A stretch of DNA of 64,000 bases from a virus. Made by a program: the position numbers and the translations under genes. The notes under the pieces are model-generated. The model was not told the DNA's origin. It did no database searches and saw nothing but the letters and a program-made list of their open reading frames with translations. This document shows, piece after piece, positions 8,982 through 18,300 of the stretch (positions are counted from its first letter, which is position 1; the number at the start of each line of letters is the position of its first letter). The stretch covers positions 1 to 64,000 of IMG/VR virus record IMGVR_UViG_3300046689_000570; one strand, 5' to 3'.

Positions 8982-9953
8982 TTACGAAGTCGGCATGCTC
9001 GCATCGCCGAGAATCTCGATCCCGTCGTTGTCGGGCAGGTAGAGGGTCCACTCGTAGGATCCCACCAGCACGAGCTGCTTCTTGCGGCCAGTGACGCTAT
9101 CCTCGCTCTTGAGGCGGGGCGCCACTTCCTCGCAGAAGATCACGCCTTCCTTGGAGAAGACCGCGCTAGAGGCGTCGTCCGAAGCGTCGACGTTGATGTA
9201 CGGATCCAGCTTCATCTCCGCGCCGAACAGCATGCCGATGCTACCCGGTGCGCCGCGCAGTGCGCTGTTCTGAAGCTGAACGTTCCCCGAAGGCACGATG
9301 TCGTCGCCGGCATTCGCGCCGCCGTTCGCCCCGAAGCCGGTGCCGCCGTCCGGGTCATCACCCAGCGGGACGAGCTTGCCCTGCACCACGCCACCGTGCA
9401 TGGGATGCAGCACGCCGTACCAGGGCTTGGGGGCCGGCTGGGGCCGGGTGCCCGCGGTGTCCACGCGGCGAACGTTACCGATGTCGAGGCGGGCAGTGGA
9501 CGCCTGGAGGAAGCCCAGACTCATCGCGGTGCCCGCGCCCCCGAGGCGGGTGGTGAAGTTCACGAGCTGGTCGCAGCCGTCACCGTCCTCCTTGGCGTCG
9601 TAGGCATCGTTCATCATCTGCGCGACCTTGGACTCCAGGCCCGGATCCGCGATGCGGCGCAGGGTGGTCTCCGGGAGTACCACATGGACGCCGCGTTCAG
9701 ATGGGGTGACCTGGGTGAGAAAGTCGGCGATGGCCTGGGCCTGCGCCATGTCCACGCCCTCGATGAGCTGGTAGGACTGGAACCGCCCGTAGTTGATGAT
9801 GTTCGCGGTGGTGCCGGTGTGCGGTTGCAGCGGGAACGCAGTCGCACAGGAGCGCATGATTCCCGTCGCTTCCCGCAGCATGCGGAACTCACCCAGGATC
9901 GTGGGAAGCGAGACGTCAAGATCGCGTCCCGTTCCGGCGAGGTTTTCGGCCAC
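8982..9953 (-). CDS. Major capsid protein (HK97-fold, N4 gp56-like)
   Basis: 323 residues. GTG start with GAGGAG eight bases upstream. The order of segments is that of short HK97-fold capsid proteins without a leader domain: an N-terminal arm, a SCATAFPLQPHTG segment, YGRFQSYQLIEGVD (E-loop and spine-like), VVLPETTLRRIADPGLESKVAQMM, then a loop-rich P-domain with Gly/Asp/Asn inserts and a final beta segment. It is preceded by a scaffold-like gene and followed by a strong hairpin, which is the usual setting for the most highly expressed virion gene. Assignment rests on pattern and context rather than on a database match. Confidence 0.75.
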   Translation of the reverse strand: MAENLAGTGRDLDVSLPTILGEFRMLREATGIMRSCATAFPLQPHTGTTANIINYGRFQSYQLIEGVDMAQAQAIADFLTQVTPSERGVHVVLPETTLRRIADPGLESKVAQMMNDAYDAKEDGDGCDQLVNFTTRLGGAGTAMSLGFLQASTARLDIGNVRRVDTAGTRPQPAPKPWYGVLHPMHGGVVQGKLVPLGDDPDGGTGFGANGGANAGDDIVPSGNVQLQNSALRGAPGSIGMLFGAEMKLDPYINVDASDDASSAVFSKEGVIFCEEVAPRLKSEDSVTGRKKQLVLVGSYEWTLYLPDNDGIEILGDASMPTS

Positions 9954-9975
9954 GATGTTTCTCCTCTAACGGGGG

Positions 9976-10941
9976 CTAACGGCGGCGACCCACTAGCCGT
10001 TGACGAAGGACTACTCCTTCTTGCGGCGTGATCTCCTCGTTGCCAACCGCGATCTGAATCTCCTGGACGGTACGGTACTGGGTGCTGCCGTTCTGAGCAG
10101 TTCCCCGTACCGCGGGTGGCTCGTTGGCGGGCGAGTGGAGCTTCGCCATCACCACCTTCTTCACGTCCGGGTCCTTGTCAATTTCTTCATAGATGTCATT
10201 CCGTCCGAGTTCACGGTGATGGTCGGCATGCAGCTTCATGAACTGCTTGACGATCATGCCCCGCGCCTCTTCCGGGGAATGCTGGATACGACCCTGTGCA
10301 TCTGGTTGCAGGGTCTTGTTCCACCACTCGACGTACTGCTCCTGCATTGCTTCCGGGAGCGACTCCCAGAAAGCGGCGGTATAGGCGGTGTCGAGTGCCG
10401 TAGCAGTCGACCGCTGCGCCTCCTGGGCCGCACGTTCCTGGGCCGAGCGAATGGATTCTTCCGAGTTGGTTTGGCTGGACAGCCCGTCCTGGTAGTCCTG
10501 CAGCTCGCCGGCCAGCTCACCCGCCAGCGCGAGGTCATTCATGGAACGAGCCTCTTTGATGCGCTGCTGATAGCGGTCGACGGTCTGCCTGCGGTTGTCT
10601 TCCTCGGTCTTCTTCCGATAGTTCTCGATCGCGCGGTCCGAGACGCTTTGCTCGTGTCGGCGGAGTTCTTCGTCAGTCTGGAAGACGTGGCGTGGGGCGG
10701 GACGCTCTTCGCGGGGGGGAGTCTCTACCGCGGCGTCCGGGGTTTCGACGGTGCTCGCTCGTTCAGCCGTTCCACTGGGAGCACTCGTGGCCGAATCTCC
10801 CAGGAAACGCTTCGCAATAAAGCCCTTCAAGCCACCCGAACGGGGGGACTCTGACGCGGGGGTGCTTTGCCCTTCAGGAGCAGGGGAGACGGGAGGAGAG
10901 GTCGGCTCAGTCGCCGCCACCTCCTGGACATCGACTGCCAT
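9976..10941 (-). CDS. Scaffold-like protein
   Basis: 321 residues, ATG start. Residues 1-95 are Pro/Ser/Thr/Glu-rich and disordered. Residues about 95-200 form a long charged coiled coil rich in Gln, Arg and Glu, and the C-terminus is basic (RQRLVGRRR). Highly charged helical proteins directly upstream of the capsid gene are typically internal scaffolds. There is no protease motif, so capsid maturation cleavage is not implied. It is 22 bases from the capsid gene and co-transcribed with it. Confidence 0.65.
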   Translation of the reverse strand: MAVDVQEVAATEPTSPPVSPAPEGQSTPASESPRSGGLKGFIAKRFLGDSATSAPSGTAERASTVETPDAAVETPPREERPAPRHVFQTDEELRRHEQSVSDRAIENYRKKTEEDNRRQTVDRYQQRIKEARSMNDLALAGELAGELQDYQDGLSSQTNSEESIRSAQERAAQEAQRSTATALDTAYTAAFWESLPEAMQEQYVEWWNKTLQPDAQGRIQHSPEEARGMIVKQFMKLHADHHRELGRNDIYEEIDKDPDVKKVVMAKLHSPANEPPAVRGTAQNGSTQYRTVQEIQIAVGNEEITPQEGVVLRQRLVGRRR

Positions 10942-10998
10942 ATACCCTCTCGGACTAGGGATTGGTTCGCTGCGGTGGATATTAGCACAAACCGCAAA

Positions 10999-12384
10999 CT
11001 AACCTGTAGCTACCGCTCCTGTGTAGTACCCTTGCTGATCCCACATGTTAGGGGAAGGAGGCGTAGGCGCCCCGGAGATCGCCGCATTTCCCGTGTAGGG
11101 ACCGGGATTCTGCAACAGATACGGGTGCATATCGGTGGGATAGGGCAGCGGTACCTGATTGCTGTAGAGCGAGACGCCGCCCCGAATGTCCGGGTTCCCG
11201 TAGAAGCTCCACAGGGCGTTGATGTCAGGGGCCGCCACCGGCTGCGCCTGCGAAGAAGCTAGCGCGGCCGAGAAGTTCGGGATGAACTGTCGCTGCTCCC
11301 CCTGTGCGTTGCGCCGTAGTGCGGTCAGATCCGGCATAGGCATCGACATACCCGGTGCCGCGAAGTTTGGCTGCAAGCCGGGGCTCGCCTGCATCTGCCC
11401 GAGCTGCTGGGTGAAGCCAGCCGGGGCGCTGTGCTGCAGCATCCACTGCGCGTCAGACACCGCGTCTGTTCCCGCGCCACGGGCCAGGGTCTCCCCGTTG
11501 ATGGCAGCCGCGACGCGCTGGTTCGCCTCGTTGGATCGAGCCAGGGCTGCCGCGCGTTCGTTCGCGGCCTGCTGAGCGGGCAGGTTCACGGCCAGGTTGA
11601 TGACGTTGGCCAGGTCGTTCGCCGTCTGCGTGCCGCGGTCCTGCACGAGCTGGCGCGTATTCTCGAAACCCGTCTGCCCCTGGTTGAAAGACTGCTGCTG
11701 ACCCGCACGATTTTCCTGAGAGGCGGCAACCTCGCGCGCCTGGATGGCGGTCAGGATCTGCTGGCTGTTGAGGCCCAACTCCGCGGCGTGCTTCGCGAGC
11801 AGCGAGGGATCGGTAACTTTGTTGCCGTTAGCATCGCGGATAAAGTCCGAGGTACCGTCGGCCGCAATCAGGAGGAACGAGCCGTCCCCGAGGGCTTGCA
11901 CATGGGGGGCGATGGGAGCGGCTTCCGTCACTGTCTGGATAGATCCGTCCGGCATGAGGATGGAGTGGCCACCTCGCCCGGTACTGATGTCGCGAACGCC
12001 AGTCGTCTCCTGCTTGATCGCCTTGTCGAAGTCGTCTTTCTGCTGCTGGTTCCAGCCCGTCGCCACCGGCTGCGGTCCGCCAAAGTCCCCCTTCGAGAAG
12101 TCGGGCGGCTGGCGACCATCGTACTCGTAGGTCTCAGTGAAGCCGTCCAGGTGTGTCACCGTGGTGCGCATGGGGATAGGACCACCCGTGTCGATGGGCT
12201 GCTTCGAGATCGGGTCTACCATCGCACCCGGACCGGGCACGCCCGCGGTGTAGCCGATGATGTAGCCATGCGGACTGTTCGAGGGGGCTACCGGGCTCCA
12301 GATACTACGAACATTAGGAGAGGGATTGACCGCGCTAGCCGGGGCTTGCACAGGGGTCGTAGCGGGTGCGGTCGAGTCTGCCAT
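10999..12384 (-). CDS. Probable internal virion protein
   Basis: 461 residues, ATG start directly after the TAG of the giant gene. The N-terminus is Pro/Ala-rich, the middle (about 190-330) is a Gln/Ala-rich helical region (NRAGQQQSFNQGQTGF, QAANERAAALAR), and the C-terminus is Tyr/Pro/Gly-rich. Such composition is common for proteins packed inside podovirus heads and ejected with DNA. It lies between the giant ejection protein and the scaffold. Two dispersed 9-mers lie inside (11299-11307, 12348-12356). No catalytic motif was seen. Confidence 0.6.
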   Translation of the reverse strand: MADSTAPATTPVQAPASAVNPSPNVRSIWSPVAPSNSPHGYIIGYTAGVPGPGAMVDPISKQPIDTGGPIPMRTTVTHLDGFTETYEYDGRQPPDFSKGDFGGPQPVATGWNQQQKDDFDKAIKQETTGVRDISTGRGGHSILMPDGSIQTVTEAAPIAPHVQALGDGSFLLIAADGTSDFIRDANGNKVTDPSLLAKHAAELGLNSQQILTAIQAREVAASQENRAGQQQSFNQGQTGFENTRQLVQDRGTQTANDLANVINLAVNLPAQQAANERAAALARSNEANQRVAAAINGETLARGAGTDAVSDAQWMLQHSAPAGFTQQLGQMQASPGLQPNFAAPGMSMPMPDLTALRRNAQGEQRQFIPNFSAALASSQAQPVAAPDINALWSFYGNPDIRGGVSLYSNQVPLPYPTDMHPYLLQNPGPYTGNAAISGAPTPPSPNMWDQQGYYTGAVATG

Positions 12385-15300
12385 CTAACGACCTCCTCGG
12401 AAGCCGGTCTCGTAGGAACGAGCGGCCTGCTCCATACGCTGCATTCGATCTTCGCGGTTGATACTACCAACTTGCGCGTAGGACTGTCGGATATGCGCGA
12501 GAATGTCAGCCTGCTTCTCGGGGGGCAAGAGCACGAAGCCCGGCTGCTGCTGAATCCGTGCCACCTCCGCGCGAGGGTCCGTGCCGCTCCCGTAGACCGC
12601 CACTGTCGCCAGCTCCCCCGCCAGGTCCGCGAGCTTCTGGTCCTGAGTCGTTCGCACATCGGGGGGAAGTCCCATCGCGGCGCCGATCCCCTGGTGATAG
12701 TCGTTGCGGAAGTCGCGGGCCCAGGTCTGAGCGAGGCCATCTCGAAGCTGGGACAGCTTCCGCTCCTGATAGCCTCCGCGAGACTGAAGCAGGTTCGCGG
12801 TGATCGCCTTGCGCAGGGGACCCGCTTCGGCCCAGGTAGGGTTGAGCGGCGCCAGGTTCGCGCCCATCGGCTGGCCGGTAGCGACGTTCTCCTTGACCTT
12901 CGCGACGATGTCCGACGCGGCCAGGAGCTGCCCCCCCAGGCTGTTGGAGGCATCGCGAATCGCGAACTCCACTTGAGCAGGAGTCCAGTTCAACTGATCC
13001 TCGGTGCTCTTCGCGAACCACTTCGAGAGAGCAGACGAATGCTCATCCGCAGAAGTCGTCGCGATGGTGGTGTTCTTGAAGAAGTCATGGTTTGCGAGGA
13101 GCTGCACAAAGGTCCCTGTGATAGCGGGCAAGAACGCGGACAGGCTCTGCGAAGGGCTGTCGATAGGCACGGGGGAGCCACTGCCCAGGGTCGCCGCCGC
13201 TAGCTCTTGCCAGGTCTCCGCGTTGTAGTTCTGCCCTGAGATGCCTGCGAAGGCGCGCGCCGCCATGTTGCGGATCGGGTTGACCAGCATCCCGAAGTTC
13301 CGCATGGGAGCGATCACGTAGTTGTACTTCTTGCGACCCTGCTCGTCGATGCCCTGGTTAGGGTCCAACATGAACACGATGCCCTGCTGCTTGATGTAGG
13401 GCGGGATGTCGTCATACGCCTTGGCCCGCTCGGGGTCGCTGCGGTTCCATATCTCCGCAGCTAAGGTGGGGGTTCCCACCAGCGCGGCCAGGGAGATCGC
13501 GGCACCCTTGGGATTGCGCTGCAAAGTACGAGCCAGCCAGGGCAGCGTCTGGGTGTTCACGTTGAAGAAGGGCACGATCGTATTGATCGCCTTGGTGAGC
13601 TGCCCTCCCCGCGAGAAGTCCATGGTCACATCCCGACCGGCGGTGGTCTGCGCCAGCTCGCTCAGTCCGTGCCGCTTGGCGAGCTGCATCGCCGCGATGC
13701 GAGGCGCCATCTCCACTCGTTCGCCGAGCACCGGAGTGGCGTGCAGGAGGAAGTTTGCCGCGTCTCGCTTGTTCTGGAGGACGTAGCCTCCGCCCTGCTC
13801 TACCGCGCGACGAAGCTGTTCGACCTCTTTCTGCGTGCCGCCGAAGTAACCGAACTGTCCGGCTCCTCCACGGAACAGCTCACGCGCATGCTCGCCAGTG
13901 AAGGCGTTCTGGCGTAAGCCTTTGAAGGCGTCGATGAACCCCTTCACCCCCTCGGCTGCGATCTCCGGGGTAGCGCGCAAACCGTAGCGGCTCCAGCTAT
14001 CGTGCCAGTACGCGGGCGCGTCCAGGAGGGGGTTACGGATCAGGGCGAAGGCCGGGTTGTAGGTCGTCGCGGTGGCTCGCGTCAGGTTCGCCGCAGAGAC
14101 GATCGGGTTCTTGAAGTTGAGCGGCCCCACATGCCAGATGTGATTTGCGGCAGTCGGGAACTCGAAGGCCGGCGCCAGCGCGGCATCTACCGCTAGAGTC
14201 TTCTTCTCTCCATCCACGAAGAGGTGCACGAGCTTCTCGTTATTGGTCGCGTGGTAGCTTGAAGGAACCTCTCGCATCATGCTTGCAAGCGAGGGGTCCA
14301 GCTCCCGCCACTTCCATACCGCGTTGGCGGTCTCGTTCTTCGACGCGCGGCGCTCGGTGTCCAGCACCAGGCGAACGACCGCGCTGGTCGGATCCTCCCG
14401 TCGGCGGGTCGTCCCTTCTTCGGTGAGCTTCCGCAGCCCGATGTCATTCAAACCGATACGGTGATTCGAGGGGATATGCTGAGGTTCCTTCATGTAGTCC
14501 AGGATGTCGATGGGGATGTAGTTCTTGAACTCACTCCCCAGCCGATCGGCCAGGTCCTGGGAGATCATCCCCGACTGCACCATGCGGTCACGGAGCGGTG
14601 CGATCACATTGTCCTGGATCATGCGCTGCGCCTGCTCGATCTTGGCCCAGTTCTCCGGGTCCTTCGCGTAGAGCGCCTGCAGCCTCTGGATCTCCTGCGC
14701 ACTGGTGTCTGCGGTGTGTCCTCCGGAGAACTTGCGCTCTACGCGGGCCTGTTCGCCAGCCGCTTTCGCTCGCGCCTCCTGACCGTCATAGAACTTCGTC
14801 GCGCCTGTGTCGTACTGCTTACGCAAGTCGTTGACGCGCTTCTCCGCGTCAGCCAACCTTGTCGCATGCGCAGCCTGCGCCTTCACGTCGCTAGCAGGGG
14901 GCGTGACTTTATTCAGAGCTGCCTTACTCGCCTCCGCTCGCTTGAGGTCCTCCCACAAGCCGGGCGGCGGCTTGTACTCCCGAGCGTACTCGGCGCGGTA
15001 AGCATCCCGCCCCACCGCTTCTGCCTTGTCGATGTTGTCCAGGGAGGTCATGTACTTCTTCAGGTCCTCCACCGCGTCGGGTCCTACATGGCGATAGGCG
15101 TCGGTAAGCCCGTTCTGGATCTGATCGAGCCCTCGATAGTAGGAGTCCATACGGTTGAGGAGCGAGGCACGCATACCGTCAGGGAGCTTCGCCCCGCTAT
15201 GACTGTCGGCCCAGAGCTTCTCCATGCGGCGCTCGATCTGCTCTAGCGGTGCCTGATCGTTCACTAGCGCCTCTTGCACCGCAGTGTTTAGGATCCGTGC

Positions 15301-18300
15301 CCGCTCTCGAAGTGATCTGGGGGTCTGAGTCGTAGCGTCAGGACCATAGCCCAGATCCACCCCCGCCGCTCGTCCGGGGCCGGGCGGCTTTCCCGTGTTT
15401 ATCGCCTCGTCGAAGGGGATGCCGGAGTACGCCTTACGCTCACCACTGTAAAAGTCACCTTCAGGAGCAACTTTAGCCCGCTCCTCAGCGGCGCGGCGAC
15501 GGTAGCGGGCACGCGCATCCGCAGGAAAGGCGGGGTCGTTCGCCATCTGCTCGAACTGGCGAGCCCGTACGTCGGCGCCCACCGCACCGGGCTGGGCTTC
15601 GAGCGGCTTCGCTACGGGAGGTGGAGGAGGAGCCTGCTGCGCGGCACGTCGTCGAGCCGCCGCATCTTCGGCAGACTTCTGGATCGCGGCCTGCTGCTGC
15701 GCGTCTCGGGCAGCCCGGTCCTCGGGAGTCAACTCCGCCATGCGAGCCGCCTCTTCTGGAGTCGACGGTCCCAGCGCCTCAGGATTCTCGGGTACGGGGT
15801 TAGGGCCCTGTCGAGATGATTTGAATGGAGAGTCGACAGAGCTGGGGTTGTCGCCTAAGTATGAACTGGCTTGCTCCTGCGCCATCTTTCGCAGGTCTTC
15901 CACCGGGAGGGCGGGCTTCTTCGCGGCCTCTTCAGCCACCGGATCGTAGAACGACGCCTCGGCGTTACGCAGCTTGTCGCCGACCTGCCGTAGGGCAGTG
16001 ACCTGACTCTCCGCACGTGGTTCTCCACTAGAGGCCCACTTCGTAGTCCCGCGCTCGGGGTCGAGCCGGCGATCCTGGATCTCCCATAGGTTGGCCTGCT
16101 TGTTGCGCACTACGCGGTACTGCATGAAGGTGCCGTCGTCGACGGTGGTCATCGCGGCGATCTTCTCTGCCACACCCTCGCTCGGAGTCAGGTGACCGGG
16201 GAACGCAGGCTGCTCGACCGCAGGCTGGAGCTGCGCGTTCTCCCGTCGTGCCGCCTCAAACTGTGCCTGTAATTCAGGACTAGGAGCCGCTTCAGGAGCT
16301 GCTACGCTGGAAGGGGCGCTCGGCTCCAATGGCGTAGCCGGCGCCTCTACCGCACGCCCTGGCGCAGTCTCAGGCAAAGGATTGCGCCGCCACGACTCAC
16401 GCAGATCCATCGCGGCCTGACGCTGAGCCTCGACTGCGGCAGCGTCCTCCTTGGCCTTCTCTCCCGCTCGTTGAAGCGCAGCCTCGATCTTAGGAGCATC
16501 GGCTTGTTGACGTGCAACGGCTGTGGCCTTCGCCTCGGCATCTGTAGGGACGGACCCTTCCGGGATCTGCATCCCCATAGGTTCAGTAGGAGCTAGCGTC
16601 GGGACGTTCGCCTCGCCGCTCAGACGGGCGTTCTCGGCGCGCAGCTTCTCGATCTCCGCCATCATCTGATCTGCAATAGAGGTAGGCGCGGCCGGCGCCT
16701 CAGCCGGACGGCCCGACAGATCCTGTGCCCGCTGACGCGCGGCCTGCGCTCGACGCAGGAGACGGACCTCCATGTTCGAGTCGCCCATGTCGCGGGCCAG
16801 TTGGGCGTCCGTCTCCAGCTCCTGCGCTCGACGCTCTAGCGCGGTCAGGGTGTAGTTCCCCTCGGGGAGGGCGGGATAGGTCTGACGGCCTGGCTGCTCG
16901 TACAGGTCAGGCGCAGTCGTGCGGGGACCAGCCGTGATCGGCTCGTTCAGGTCTGCGGGGCGGGCAGCGGGCAGCGCGAGCTGCTCCTCAGGCGCCGCGA
17001 TCGCTCCCCGTGGAGGAGGCAGGTACTGCGGGGCCCCTTCGGGTAGTCCCGTCGGACGCTCCTCTGTGAAGTCAGGTCGATACGGTGGCGTCGTGAAGCC
17101 CGTCTCAGATGAGGTGGGCGTCTCGTTGACGCTGTACTCGGGCGAGACGCTGTTCAGTGGATTCGCCGCGCGGACCGACTGGTTGTACCTCTCCAGTTCC
17201 GCGGCGTAAGCCACCCTCGCCGCATCGTCGGCACGACGCTGCGCGGTCATGAAGTCCTCGGGGTTCAGACGAATGCTCTCTTCGTAGGCAGCCTGAGACG
17301 CGGCTCGCGCCCCTCTCCTGGCGGCATCGTCTGCCGCAATCCTCGCCGCATCCAGACCTGCGGGATTAGCGCGAGCTTCTCCCGCTCCGAGGTAGTTGAT
17401 GGGATTGACGGCCTGCTCCAGGATGTCAACGGGACCCGCATTCACTACGCCCTGGACTGCGCCCTTTACCCCGCTCAGGTCCAGCGGGCCTACTTGATCG
17501 GGGATGAGGTTCGCCTCGGCTCGCGCGAGTCCCACCACCGGGGCCACATAAGGGATCGCGTTCCTGCCCTGCTCGTTGATGTCCGTGATAGCAGGAAACT
17601 GCTGCTCCAGTGCCTGTCGTCCCGCACCAATAACGCCCGACACTGCGCCACCGATCGTATCAGGACCACCCATCACGCCCAACTCTGGCTGGCGGAACGT
17701 GTAAGCATCAGGAGGAGTGGGAGCGAAGGCGTTACCGACTGCACTCCCTACCGCACCCAGCACGTTACCCGCCCCCTGCGCAATGCGCTGCAACGGGTTC
17801 GGCTCTTGCACAGGGGTAAGCCCCACGCCACGATCCGCATCGCCGGTCGGCTGCATCTGGTTGCCCTGCATCGTAGAGAGTGGCTGGTCGTAGCTGGACT
17901 GGCCAAGGGTAGGATCGTTCTGCAAACCGTAGGCGGTCGCTCCAGTCGGAGGCATCTCCGGGGTAGGTGGCGTCTCGGGCACGACGACAGGAGCGGGCGG
18001 CGGCTTGGGCCGACCCAGGATGCCGTTGCCCGTCATCGGAACGTCGGGGCTCGGGGCGATCGTGGGGATAGGCGCCTCGCTCAGGCCCGCCGTGCTACTT
18101 ACGAAGGGGGTGTACTCCTGCGCACGAGGAAGCGACGTACCAGTCGCCGCTTCGAACTGTCCCACCACCGGCGCAGCCCGACGAAGGAAGTCCTGTTCAT
18201 AGGGAGACGGAGTGTAAGGTGCGGGAGTAGGGAGACTCTGCTGTGCTGGAGTGCTTGGGCTACTCGACGCTGACTGAAATCCCCCTCCAACTCGATTACC

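Noticed and set aside
7987-9042. 351-codon plus-strand frame antisense to head genes
   Set aside because: Covers three well-tiled minus-strand genes and their hairpin; composition is that of a shadow frame.
11431-13203. 590-codon plus-strand frame antisense to the internal virion and giant genes
   Set aside because: Arg/Val/Leu/His-rich sequence typical of a GC-rich antisense shadow; no ribosome site and no family resemblance.
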